10,592 bases of DNA from Lachnospiraceae bacterium (GTDB taxonomy: Bacteria; Bacillota; Clostridia; Lachnospirales; Lachnospiraceae), in contig CAAGMZ010000009.1 in the NCBI GenBank assembly GCA_900771195.1, forward strand, positions 1 through 10,592. Reading direction: 5' to 3'. The translations under genes were made by a program, and so were the position numbers. Shown here in pieces: positions 1 to 5,474 of this stretch (the first letter of the stretch is position 1; every line of letters starts with the position of its first letter). Under the pieces are notes generated by a model. It was not told the origin of the DNA and did no database searches. It saw nothing but the letters and a program-made list of their open reading frames with translations.

Positions 1-177
1 CATAGCGACAGTTATGTCTGTTTCTCATGCTTATTTTTATTCATTTCGGATAATATTCACTTTTCAATGTTCTTTACCAGCTGTGCTGGAAATAATCACT
101 CAGGATTCCGAGAGATTATTAGTAATAACTATAGTATATCACGATTCATAGTGCAACATATGAATTTTCTGTTGACC

Positions 178-195
178 GCCGCGCGTGGCTTTTTT
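178..195 (+). terminator. Possible small terminator or attenuator ahead of tyrA
   Basis: GCCG (178-181) can pair with TGGC (186-189) around a CGCG loop, counting one G-U pair, and is followed immediately by six T (190-195). The stem is only 4 bp, so this is weak. It could end transcription entering from the left or attenuate a long tyrA leader. Confidence 0.22.
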
Positions 196-227
196 CATTA
201 TTTTCTGCTTCTATGCCCCGCCGCAGA

Positions 228-250
228 CAACAACCCAAATTCCGTTGTTG
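228..250 (+). promoter_or_regulatory. Inverted repeat upstream of the tyrA start
   Basis: CAACAAC (228-234) and GTTGTTG (244-250) form a perfect 7-bp inverted repeat around a 9-nt loop, followed by the palindrome CGCATGCG (251-258). It lies at or next to the proposed -35 region, so an operator is possible; an RNA hairpin is the alternative. No regulator is identifiable. Confidence 0.3.
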
Positions 251-276
251 CGCATGCGACTTTAATATAGTAAAAT
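248..276 (+). promoter_or_regulatory. Candidate sigma-A promoter for tyrA-aroA
   Basis: TTGCGC (248-253), a 17-nt spacer and TAAAAT (271-276) give a promoter with a good -10 and a weak -35, predicting a start near 283 and a leader of about 25 nt. An overlapping alternative is TTGTTG (245-250) with TATAGT (266-271), but its spacer is only 15 nt. A more distal option is TTGACC at 172-177. Confidence 0.35.
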
Positions 277-307
277 AACTGTATCTAATCTGTATTGGAG
301 AACAATA

Positions 308-1405
308 ATGATAAATGTTGGTTTTATAGGGCTTGGGCTTATAGGCGGTTCTATCGCCAGATCCCTAAGGAAAGCCGATTCCACAATTCACATAACTGCT
401 TACAACCGCAGCCGCAATTCCCTTGAGGCTGCGGTATCCGACGGCGTGATTGATACGGCGGTTAATGGCATAGACAACAGTTTTGCAGCATGCGACATTA
501 TATTCCTGTGCACCCCTGTTGAACATAATCTCTCTTATCTCAGGACATTAAAGCCACTTATAAAAAATGACTGCATAATAACAGACGTGGGAAGCGTAAA
601 GGGCTATATACACAGAGAAGTCCACAAGCTTGGAATGGATTACTGCTTTATCGGAGGACATCCAATGGCAGGCTCAGAAAAAACCGGATACAATGCTGCC
701 ACAGATGTACTTCTGCAGAATGCCTACTACGCAATTACTCCTACTGCCGAGACAACCGAGGATAAGCTCGCTTTTTACACAGAGCTTGTAAAGCTTACAG
801 GCGCAATTCCTATTGTGGTAGATCCCGACGAACACGACTATGCGGTAGCAGGAATAAGCCATGTTCCACACCTGATTGCAGCAGGCCTTGTCAATACAGT
901 CCGTGAAAATGACACAGCCGACGGCCTCATGAAGCTTATGGCTGCAGGCGGTTTTAAGGACATCACAAGGATTGCTTCCTCCTCCGCCGATATGTGGTCA
1001 CAGATATGCTCTGTAAATGCAGACCAGATATCCGCCTTTCTTGGCAGATACATTGACTATATGACCTCACTCAAAGAAATGGTAGACACTCACAATACAT
1101 CCGGAATCGCCGAAGCATTTACGGAGTCCAAGGAATACAGGGATTCAATAGATATCCAGAAAAAGGGCGTGCTGCCCATAAGGTATGCCGTCTACTGTGA
1201 CATTGAAGACAAAGAAGGTGCCCTTAGCTCAATAACCGCTCTTCTGTCCGACAACGGCATAAACATTAAGAACATAGAAATCATACACAACAGAGAATAT
1301 ATGCAGGGAGTGCTTTTAATCGAGTTTTATGATGAAGACGCATACAAAAAAGCCTGCATTGTCCTTACGGACAATAATTACATAATCAACAGACATACGA
1401 GGTAG
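308..1405 (+). CDS. tyrA: Prephenate dehydrogenase with C-terminal ACT domain
   Basis: This enzyme oxidatively decarboxylates prephenate to 4-hydroxyphenylpyruvate in cytoplasmic tyrosine synthesis. The 365-residue protein begins with a Rossmann nucleotide-binding loop, GLGLIGGS at 8-15. TyrA-family signatures follow: TDVGSVK (92-98), GGHPMAGSEKTGY (116-128), a histidine-containing stretch from HDYAVAG to HVPHL (177-189), and the FKDITRIA block (216-223). Residues about 290-360 form an ACT domain, which in this family usually senses the end product tyrosine. No chorismate mutase domain is fused. The ATG has GGAG at 297-300, 7 nt upstream. The strand-2 end reads AYNRSR (31-36) rather than carrying the Asp typical of NAD-specific enzymes, so NADP may be used. 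It is followed 3 nt later by aroA, which joins it in a shikimate/tyrosine operon. Confidence 0.95.
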   Translation: MINVGFIGLGLIGGSIARSLRKADSTIHITAYNRSRNSLEAAVSDGVIDTAVNGIDNSFAACDIIFLCTPVEHNLSYLRTLKPLIKNDCIITDVGSVKGYIHREVHKLGMDYCFIGGHPMAGSEKTGYNAATDVLLQNAYYAITPTAETTEDKLAFYTELVKLTGAIPIVVDPDEHDYAVAGISHVPHLIAAGLVNTVRENDTADGLMKLMAAGGFKDITRIASSSADMWSQICSVNADQISAFLGRYIDYMTSLKEMVDTHNTSGIAEAFTESKEYRDSIDIQKKGVLPIRYAVYCDIEDKEGALSSITALLSDNGINIKNIEIIHNREYMQGVLLIEFYDEDAYKKACIVLTDNNYIINRHTR

Positions 1406-1408
1406 CAT

Positions 1409-2686
1409 ATGGATTTTTGCAGAAAAAATTTTCTAAAGGGAAAAATTACTGTTCCCGGAGATAAATCAATTTCACACAGAGCTGTAATGTTCGGCTCAAT
1501 CGCAAAAGGAACCACGGAAATCAAAGGTTTCCTTCAGGGTGCCGACTGTCTCTCGACCATAGGGTGTTTTCGTAAAATGGGCGTCGACATAATAAATGAC
1601 GGTAATTCAGTTACCGTTCACGGAAACGGACTCCGCGGGCTTACTGCACCGGACGGAATACTTGATGTCGGCAACAGCGGAACCACAACAAGGCTCATAA
1701 GCGGCATACTTGCCGGCCAGAAATTCACTTCTGTCCTTAACGGTGACGCATCAATTCAGAAACGTCCCATGGACAGGGTCATAAAACCGCTTCGTATGAT
1801 GGGCGCGGACATATGCGGACATGACGGCACGGGCTTTACACCTCTTACCATCAGCCCTGCCGGACTTTCCGGAATCCACTATGATTCACCGGTTGCTTCC
1901 GCACAGGTAAAATCCTGCATCCTTCTTGCGGGTCTTTACGCAAATGGCACTACAAGCGTTACCGAGCCTTTCCTGTCAAGAAACCACACTGAGCTTATGC
2001 TCTCGGCATTTGGCGCAGACATCAGGTCGGAAGGATGCACTGCATCAATCAGACCTGCAGATGAACTTTTCGGCCAATCCGTGCACGTTCCCGGAGATAT
2101 ATCATCTGCCGCATATTTTATTGCAGCAGGACTCCTTGGGGACAATAATGAAATTCTCATAGAAAATGTGGGCATCAATCCCACAAGGGACGGCATAATA
2201 AGGGTATGCCGTGCAATGGGCGGAAATATTGAGCTTCTCAATGAAAGAACGGAAAGCGGTGAGCCTGTGGCTGATCTTCTGGTGCGCTCTTCATCACTCC
2301 ACGGTACTGTCGTGGAAGGCGACATAATTCCCACGCTTATTGATGAAATTCCCGTAATTGCTGTTCTGGCTGCTTTTGCCGATGGAAAAACCGTCATCAG
2401 AGATGCAGCGGAGCTCAAGGTAAAAGAATCTGACAGAATCGCAACTGTTGTCGACAACCTTTCAAGAATGGGTGCAGATATCACGGGAACCGATGACGGA
2501 ATGATAATAAATGGCGGAAATCCCCTCCACGGTGCCGTGATTGATACATATATGGATCACCGGCTTGCAATGTCATTTGCCATTGCTGCTCTTAATGCAG
2601 ACGGCACCACTACCATCAATGATGCTGAAGTCGTAAACATCTCTTATCCCGGTTTTTACAAAGACCTGTCAAAGCTCTCCGATTAG
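1409..2686 (+). CDS. aroA: 3-phosphoshikimate 1-carboxyvinyltransferase (EPSP synthase)
   Basis: It transfers the enolpyruvyl group of PEP to shikimate-3-phosphate, the sixth step of the shikimate pathway, in the cytoplasm. All 425 residues fit the two-domain EPSP synthase fold, at full family length. Visible motifs are PGDKSISHR (16-24) for shikimate-3-phosphate and PEP binding, DVGNSGTTTRL (86-96), QKRPMDR (117-123), SAQVKSC (164-170), SRNHTE (190-195, where SRDHTE is more usual), DEIP (312-315, with the Asp equivalent to the E. coli catalytic Asp313), KESDR (339-343) and DHRLAM (383-388). The NSGT form of the PEP loop is as in Bacillus enzymes. The GAGG at 1399-1402 lies inside the last codons of tyrA, so the pair is probably cotranscribed and perhaps translationally coupled. 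The stop codon overlaps the end of the convergent spoIIP gene. Confidence 0.96.
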   Translation: MDFCRKNFLKGKITVPGDKSISHRAVMFGSIAKGTTEIKGFLQGADCLSTIGCFRKMGVDIINDGNSVTVHGNGLRGLTAPDGILDVGNSGTTTRLISGILAGQKFTSVLNGDASIQKRPMDRVIKPLRMMGADICGHDGTGFTPLTISPAGLSGIHYDSPVASAQVKSCILLAGLYANGTTSVTEPFLSRNHTELMLSAFGADIRSEGCTASIRPADELFGQSVHVPGDISSAAYFIAAGLLGDNNEILIENVGINPTRDGIIRVCRAMGGNIELLNERTESGEPVADLLVRSSSLHGTVVEGDIIPTLIDEIPVIAVLAAFADGKTVIRDAAELKVKESDRIATVVDNLSRMGADITGTDDGMIINGGNPLHGAVIDTYMDHRLAMSFAIAALNADGTTTINDAEVVNISYPGFYKDLSKLSD

Positions 2687-3906
2687 CCTGATGTCAAAAG
2701 TCTGTCAAGCATCCGGGCAAGCGGTTCCATTGCATTGCACACTTCTTCATAGGTATTTGTCTGCGCGCCTGCCTCAATAAGCATTGAGCGGGCGCGATGA
2801 TGCATATTGTAGCGGTATCCAGATATGAATATGCATCTTATGAAATCCGGATACATCACACTCCCCGCAAGATACATCTTATATGTCATCGCAAGATTTT
2901 CGGTAAGATATGGATTATAAAGGTAGTCTATATTTCCCTGCTCATTGGTATAGCTTATTCCGTTAAAAAGCATTATCTTGGCAGTTGATTTGCCGTTTAT
3001 ATCGGTCACAAAATGCCTGCTCGCGTCAACACCATCCCTGTGAAGATCAATGACAACCTGAATAGTCGGATTCTCCTCAAGCACCTTTGTTATCTTTTGG
3101 TCCGAATAGCTGTATGCCTCACTCCTGTCCAGCACTCCGTTAATTATGTCAAAAGTATCGGTAAGATGAATAACATTGTAGCCGTACTGCTCAGTCAGTA
3201 TCCGGGTAAGGTATGAACCCACATCCACTATTGTTTTGCCATTCTCATTAGTATCTGAAAACCATTCCTGTGAATGGGTGTGATATATGAGAATCTGCGG
3301 TACGGATGAATCTTTTTCCATTCGAAGATCTGTTGCAGCCATGGCAGGAAGATCAAGTACATCCCTTCCAAGTGACGTGACTGAGGGAACAACATAAAAA
3401 TGACTGAGAACATAATCATAATCTGTCAATTTGTTCGCCGGATACACCCCTGCCGCAGCCTCAACTATGCTTCCTGAGGAAGACGGCAAAGCAGCCTGTA
3501 CCTTTTTTGTTTCGCTTTGTTCTGTCGGCTGCTCAGTGTCTTTTTCGTGTGTATCGACAGACAATTCCGGCAATGCAAAATCATCCTGCGTCTCATTCTC
3601 CGTAGTCACAACGGGAGCCGTACCGTCTGACTGCTGTAAATCATTTTCTTCGCAGTACAAATCACACGCCATTATATATGATGCGCTTTTCCCGAGAAAA
3701 TCCTGAATAATCTCCGCAGCATTCTCAAATACGCCTTGTCCCCATTTATATATGATTACCGACAAAACAATTATTGCAGCAGGCAGGAAGCCTGCCCTGA
3801 AAAAACCACTCTTCCCGCTGTTCCTTCTCATCCATTGATATCTGTTCAATCCGGCGCCTCTGTATCTGCAATCTGACGTCGCAAAACGTCTATACAGTAT
3901 ATTCAC
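2683..3906 (-). CDS. spoIIP: Stage II sporulation protein P, peptidoglycan hydrolase
   Basis: SpoIIP is the amidase/endopeptidase that works with SpoIID and SpoIIM to thin septal peptidoglycan and drive engulfment of the forespore. The 407-residue protein has a basic N-terminus, one membrane helix at about 36-53, an acidic low-complexity stretch at about 85-135, and the SpoIIP catalytic domain from about 150 onward. Likely zinc-site and catalytic residues are H209, H211 and E214 (HTHSQEW), H289 (DLHRDG) and E378 (MLIEAG). The start is GTG, 12 nt after the gpr stop, with only a weak AGG (3918-3920) upstream, suggesting translational coupling to gpr. An internal ATG at 3831 (residue 26) would keep the membrane helix but also lacks a good ribosome binding site. 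The stop overlaps that of aroA on the other strand. Confidence 0.93.
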   Translation of the reverse strand: MNILYRRFATSDCRYRGAGLNRYQWMRRNSGKSGFFRAGFLPAAIIVLSVIIYKWGQGVFENAAEIIQDFLGKSASYIMACDLYCEENDLQQSDGTAPVVTTENETQDDFALPELSVDTHEKDTEQPTEQSETKKVQAALPSSSGSIVEAAAGVYPANKLTDYDYVLSHFYVVPSVTSLGRDVLDLPAMAATDLRMEKDSSVPQILIYHTHSQEWFSDTNENGKTIVDVGSYLTRILTEQYGYNVIHLTDTFDIINGVLDRSEAYSYSDQKITKVLEENPTIQVVIDLHRDGVDASRHFVTDINGKSTAKIMLFNGISYTNEQGNIDYLYNPYLTENLAMTYKMYLAGSVMYPDFIRCIFISGYRYNMHHRARSMLIEAGAQTNTYEEVCNAMEPLARMLDRLLTSG

Positions 3907-3918
3907 GCAGCCGTCTGC

Positions 3919-4827
3919 CTATGACTCGGCCGAAAGACCCATACAGATATTGATTGCTTCAGACACCGTATAGCTCACTCTCTTTATTACTGCATCAATA
4001 TCCTTGCTTGTAACATACATATTTTTAAATTCTCTGGATAACTCTCCGAAATTTTTTCTTCCCTCTTCCCCAACCGAATCATATACAATGCTTCTTGCAT
4101 CCACAACCGTCGGCACACCGATTGCAATCACGGGAATTCCCATAGTCTTTCTGGTGATTGCCTGTCTGTCGTTTCCCACACCTGAACCCGGATGAATTCC
4201 CGTATCCGTTATCTGTATGGTGGCATTAAGCCTTTTTATGCTTCTTGCCGCAAGTGCATCCACAACTATGAGCACGTCAGGTTTGGTCTTCCTGACGACG
4301 GCTCCTATCAGCTCACAGGTGTCAATTCCGGTCTGTGCCATTACTCCCGGCACAATCGCACTTGTTACGGCCCATGCACCCTCTATCTCTGAGTATCCCA
4401 TATACTCCACAATATGCCTTGTAATCATAAGATTGGATACCACATTAGGCCCAAGTGCATCAGCCGTGGCATCCCGGTTTCCAAGCCCGGCAACAAGTAT
4501 GTGCGGAGTGCGGTCATCCCAGTGCTTCGCCGCAGTGACGAGCTCTTTAAGCTGATGCGCCAGCGATTCCGATATTTCTCTGTGATACCCGCTGTCTTCC
4601 TCAGTAAGATTCGGAACCTCCATTGTGATATAAGTTCCTACCGGCTTTCCTATGGCTTCAGAGCCGGTTCTGTTCCTTACACGCATCCTGACAACATTGA
4701 TATTGTTTATGGTATCCTTATTTTCCGACACGCTGATTCCGTCTATTCTGTCAGTGCCTTCCGATATGCTGTTTTTGGCTTCAAGCGCAAGATCGGTCCT
4801 GACATTATTAATGTTTTCATCATTCAT
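3919..4827 (-). CDS. gpr: GPR germination endopeptidase (spore protease)
   Basis: GPR is the spore aspartic protease of family A25; it degrades the small acid-soluble proteins that coat spore DNA when the spore germinates. It is made as a zymogen. The predicted 302 residues carry RTDLA near the N-terminus (10-14), GLGNRDATADALGP (114-127, Asp123) and VVDALAAR (188-195, Asp190); the two Asp align with the catalytic pair described for the Bacillus enzyme. TDTGIHPGSGVGN (207-219) and GVPTVVDA (237-244) are also diagnostic. The ATG at 4827 is preferred because GGAGG lies 9 nt upstream (4837-4841) and the protein then begins close to RTDLA as in Bacillus. The frame stays open to an ATG at 4896, which lacks such a site. 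The C-terminal part is compact compared with the roughly 370-residue Bacillus protein. spoIIP follows at 12 nt. Confidence 0.95.
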   Translation of the reverse strand: MNDENINNVRTDLALEAKNSISEGTDRIDGISVSENKDTINNINVVRMRVRNRTGSEAIGKPVGTYITMEVPNLTEEDSGYHREISESLAHQLKELVTAAKHWDDRTPHILVAGLGNRDATADALGPNVVSNLMITRHIVEYMGYSEIEGAWAVTSAIVPGVMAQTGIDTCELIGAVVRKTKPDVLIVVDALAARSIKRLNATIQITDTGIHPGSGVGNDRQAITRKTMGIPVIAIGVPTVVDARSIVYDSVGEEGRKNFGELSREFKNMYVTSKDIDAVIKRVSYTVSEAINICMGLSAES

Positions 4828-4836
4828 ATCATATTT

Positions 4837-4841
4837 CCTCC
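4837..4841 (-). promoter_or_regulatory. Shine-Dalgarno site that decides the gpr start
   Basis: On the minus strand GGAGG is followed by 9 nt and then ATG at 4827. No comparable site precedes the upstream in-frame ATG at 4896, so the shorter protein is favoured. Confidence 0.8.
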
Positions 4842-4932
4842 ACATCAAATCCTGTCCTGACACTCTGCGCCACCATGCTTCGAATCTTTTTTTCATATCT
4901 GTTATTTTGCTGGTTTTTATTAAATTTATGTA

Positions 4933-4961
4933 TTGACAATCAGAATACCATATACTAAAAT
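4933..4961 (+). promoter_or_regulatory. Sigma-A promoter of rpsT
   Basis: A perfect TTGACA (4933-4938) is followed by exactly 17 nt and TAAAAT (4956-4961), a near-consensus vegetative promoter. Transcription would begin near 4968, giving a leader of about 110 nt. The same 250-bp interval must hold the divergent gpr promoter; no convincing sigma-F or sigma-G element was found there by eye. Confidence 0.82.
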
Positions 4962-4971
4962 ACTATCGTAT

Positions 4972-5035
4972 GTTCAAGGGAACGTCCGTGTCCTGTTTCC
5001 CTGAACGGATTAATCGGCTGCTCGGTCCGTCGACC
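4972..5035 (+). promoter_or_regulatory. Structured 5' leader of rpsT, candidate autoregulatory element
   Basis: Right after the predicted transcription start, GTTCA (4972-4976) plus GGGAA (4978-4982) pair with TTCCC (4997-5001) plus TGAAC (5002-5006), giving 10 bp with one bulged A and a loop of about 14 nt. A second short hairpin, GGTC-CGTC-GACC, occupies 5024-5035. There is no T-run, so neither is a terminator. Ribosomal protein mRNAs are often controlled by binding of their own product to such leaders; that function here is inference. Confidence 0.5.
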
Positions 5036-5065
5036 TGCAGAGATTCAGACCACTTAACAATAATC

Positions 5066-5070
5066 GGAGG
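5066..5070 (+). promoter_or_regulatory. Shine-Dalgarno site for the TTG start of rpsT
   Basis: GGAGG followed by 8 nt and TTG at 5079. The upstream in-frame GTG at 5070 shares its last base with this site and cannot be the start that the site serves. Confidence 0.85.
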
Positions 5071-5078
5071 TGTACAGA

Positions 5079-5342
5079 TTGGCTAACATTAAATCTGCTA
5101 AGAAGAGAATTGACGTTACAGCTACCAAGACTGAGAAGAACAAAGCTGTAAAATCTAAAGTAAAGACTTATATCAAGAAGGTTGAGGCTGCCGTAGCATC
5201 AGGCAACAAGGCTGACGCTCAGGAAGTTCTCAAGACTGCTTCAATAGAGATTGAAAAGGCAGCTTCTAAGGGCGTTTACCACAAGAACAACGCTTCAAGA
5301 AAGGTTTCACGCCTTAGCAAGCTTGTCAATGCAATGAACTAA
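5079..5342 (+). CDS. rpsT: 30S ribosomal protein S20
   Basis: S20 is a primary 16S rRNA-binding protein of the small subunit body. The 87-residue product, beginning ANIKSAKKR after the initiator, is lysine- and alanine-rich and has the length and three-helix character of the family. The best start is TTG at 5079: GGAGG (5066-5070) sits 8 nt upstream and the protein then has the usual S20 N-terminus. An in-frame GTG at 5070 overlaps that ribosome binding site and would add three residues absent from the family. A UUG start is also used by E. coli rpsT, where it matters for autoregulation. It is transcribed alone between its own promoter and terminator, divergent from gpr and convergent with cellulase A. 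Confidence 0.96.
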   Translation: MANIKSAKKRIDVTATKTEKNKAVKSKVKTYIKKVEAAVASGNKADAQEVLKTASIEIEKAASKGVYHKNNASRKVSRLSKLVNAMN

Positions 5343-5355
5343 TTTTTAAATTGTA

Positions 5356-5388
5356 CTTATGTCGTGTGCGGCTGCACGACACATAAAG
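5356..5388 (+). other. Hairpin 1 downstream of rpsT
   Basis: Two arms, 5357-5366 and 5375-5386, form a stem of about 10 bp with a CA bulge on the right. The order is TTATG-TCGTG, loop, CACGA-CA-CATAA. There is no T-run. It lies between the S20 stop and the terminator and may protect the 3' end of the message or be part of a small processed RNA. Confidence 0.5.
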
Positions 5389-5390
5389 GG

Positions 5391-5414
5391 GCTGTGAAAT
5401 AATTATTTTACAGC
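5391..5414 (+). other. Hairpin 2 downstream of rpsT
   Basis: GCTGTGAAAT (5391-5400), loop AATT, ATTTTACAGC (5405-5414): a 10-bp stem with one G-U pair. No T-run follows on either strand. It is the middle of three stacked hairpins. Confidence 0.55.
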
Positions 5415-5429
5415 TGTGTTGAACAAGAC

Positions 5430-5465
5430 AGGAACCTTTGCAATAATTGCAAAGGTTCCTTTTTT
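5430..5465 (+). terminator. Intrinsic terminator of rpsT
   Basis: A perfect 15-base inverted repeat (5430-5444 and 5446-5460) leads directly into a T-run at 5460-5465. It is one of the strongest structures in the window. The minus-strand side has no T-run after the hairpin, so it should stop rpsT transcription but is not obviously the terminator of the convergent cellulase gene, whose stop codon is only 10 nt away. Confidence 0.92.
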
Positions 5466-5474
5466 ATAACCGGA

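Larger units (their letters stand above)
1..307. other. Non-coding region upstream of tyrA
   Basis: No convincing gene was found here. A 67-codon reading frame at 67-270 has no ribosome binding site and looks like ordinary non-coding sequence. Visible items are a small GC-rich hairpin followed by six T (178-195), an inverted repeat CAACAAC/GTTGTTG at 228-234 and 244-250, the self-complementary octamer CGCATGCG at 251-258, and a possible promoter just before tyrA. No T-box consensus of the kind often seen ahead of aromatic amino acid genes was found. The first three bases could be the ATG of a minus-strand gene leaving the window, but no Shine-Dalgarno sequence precedes it. Confidence 0.6.

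Noticed and set aside
67..270. 67-codon plus-strand frame before tyrA
   Set aside because: It has no Shine-Dalgarno sequence, no recognisable protein features, and covers the hairpins in the non-coding leader.
1..307. T-box or other known riboswitch controlling tyrA
   Set aside because: No T-box conserved sequence and no strong terminator/antiterminator pair were found; only small inverted repeats are present.
1936..2484. 182-codon minus-strand frame inside aroA
   Set aside because: It is a shadow of the well-conserved aroA frame with no ribosome binding site or recognisable domain.
4828..4975. Sigma-F or sigma-G promoter for gpr
   Set aside because: Expected on biological grounds, but no -35/-10 pair with acceptable spacing was found; a GTATA and a CATAAAT-like element are about 20 nt apart.
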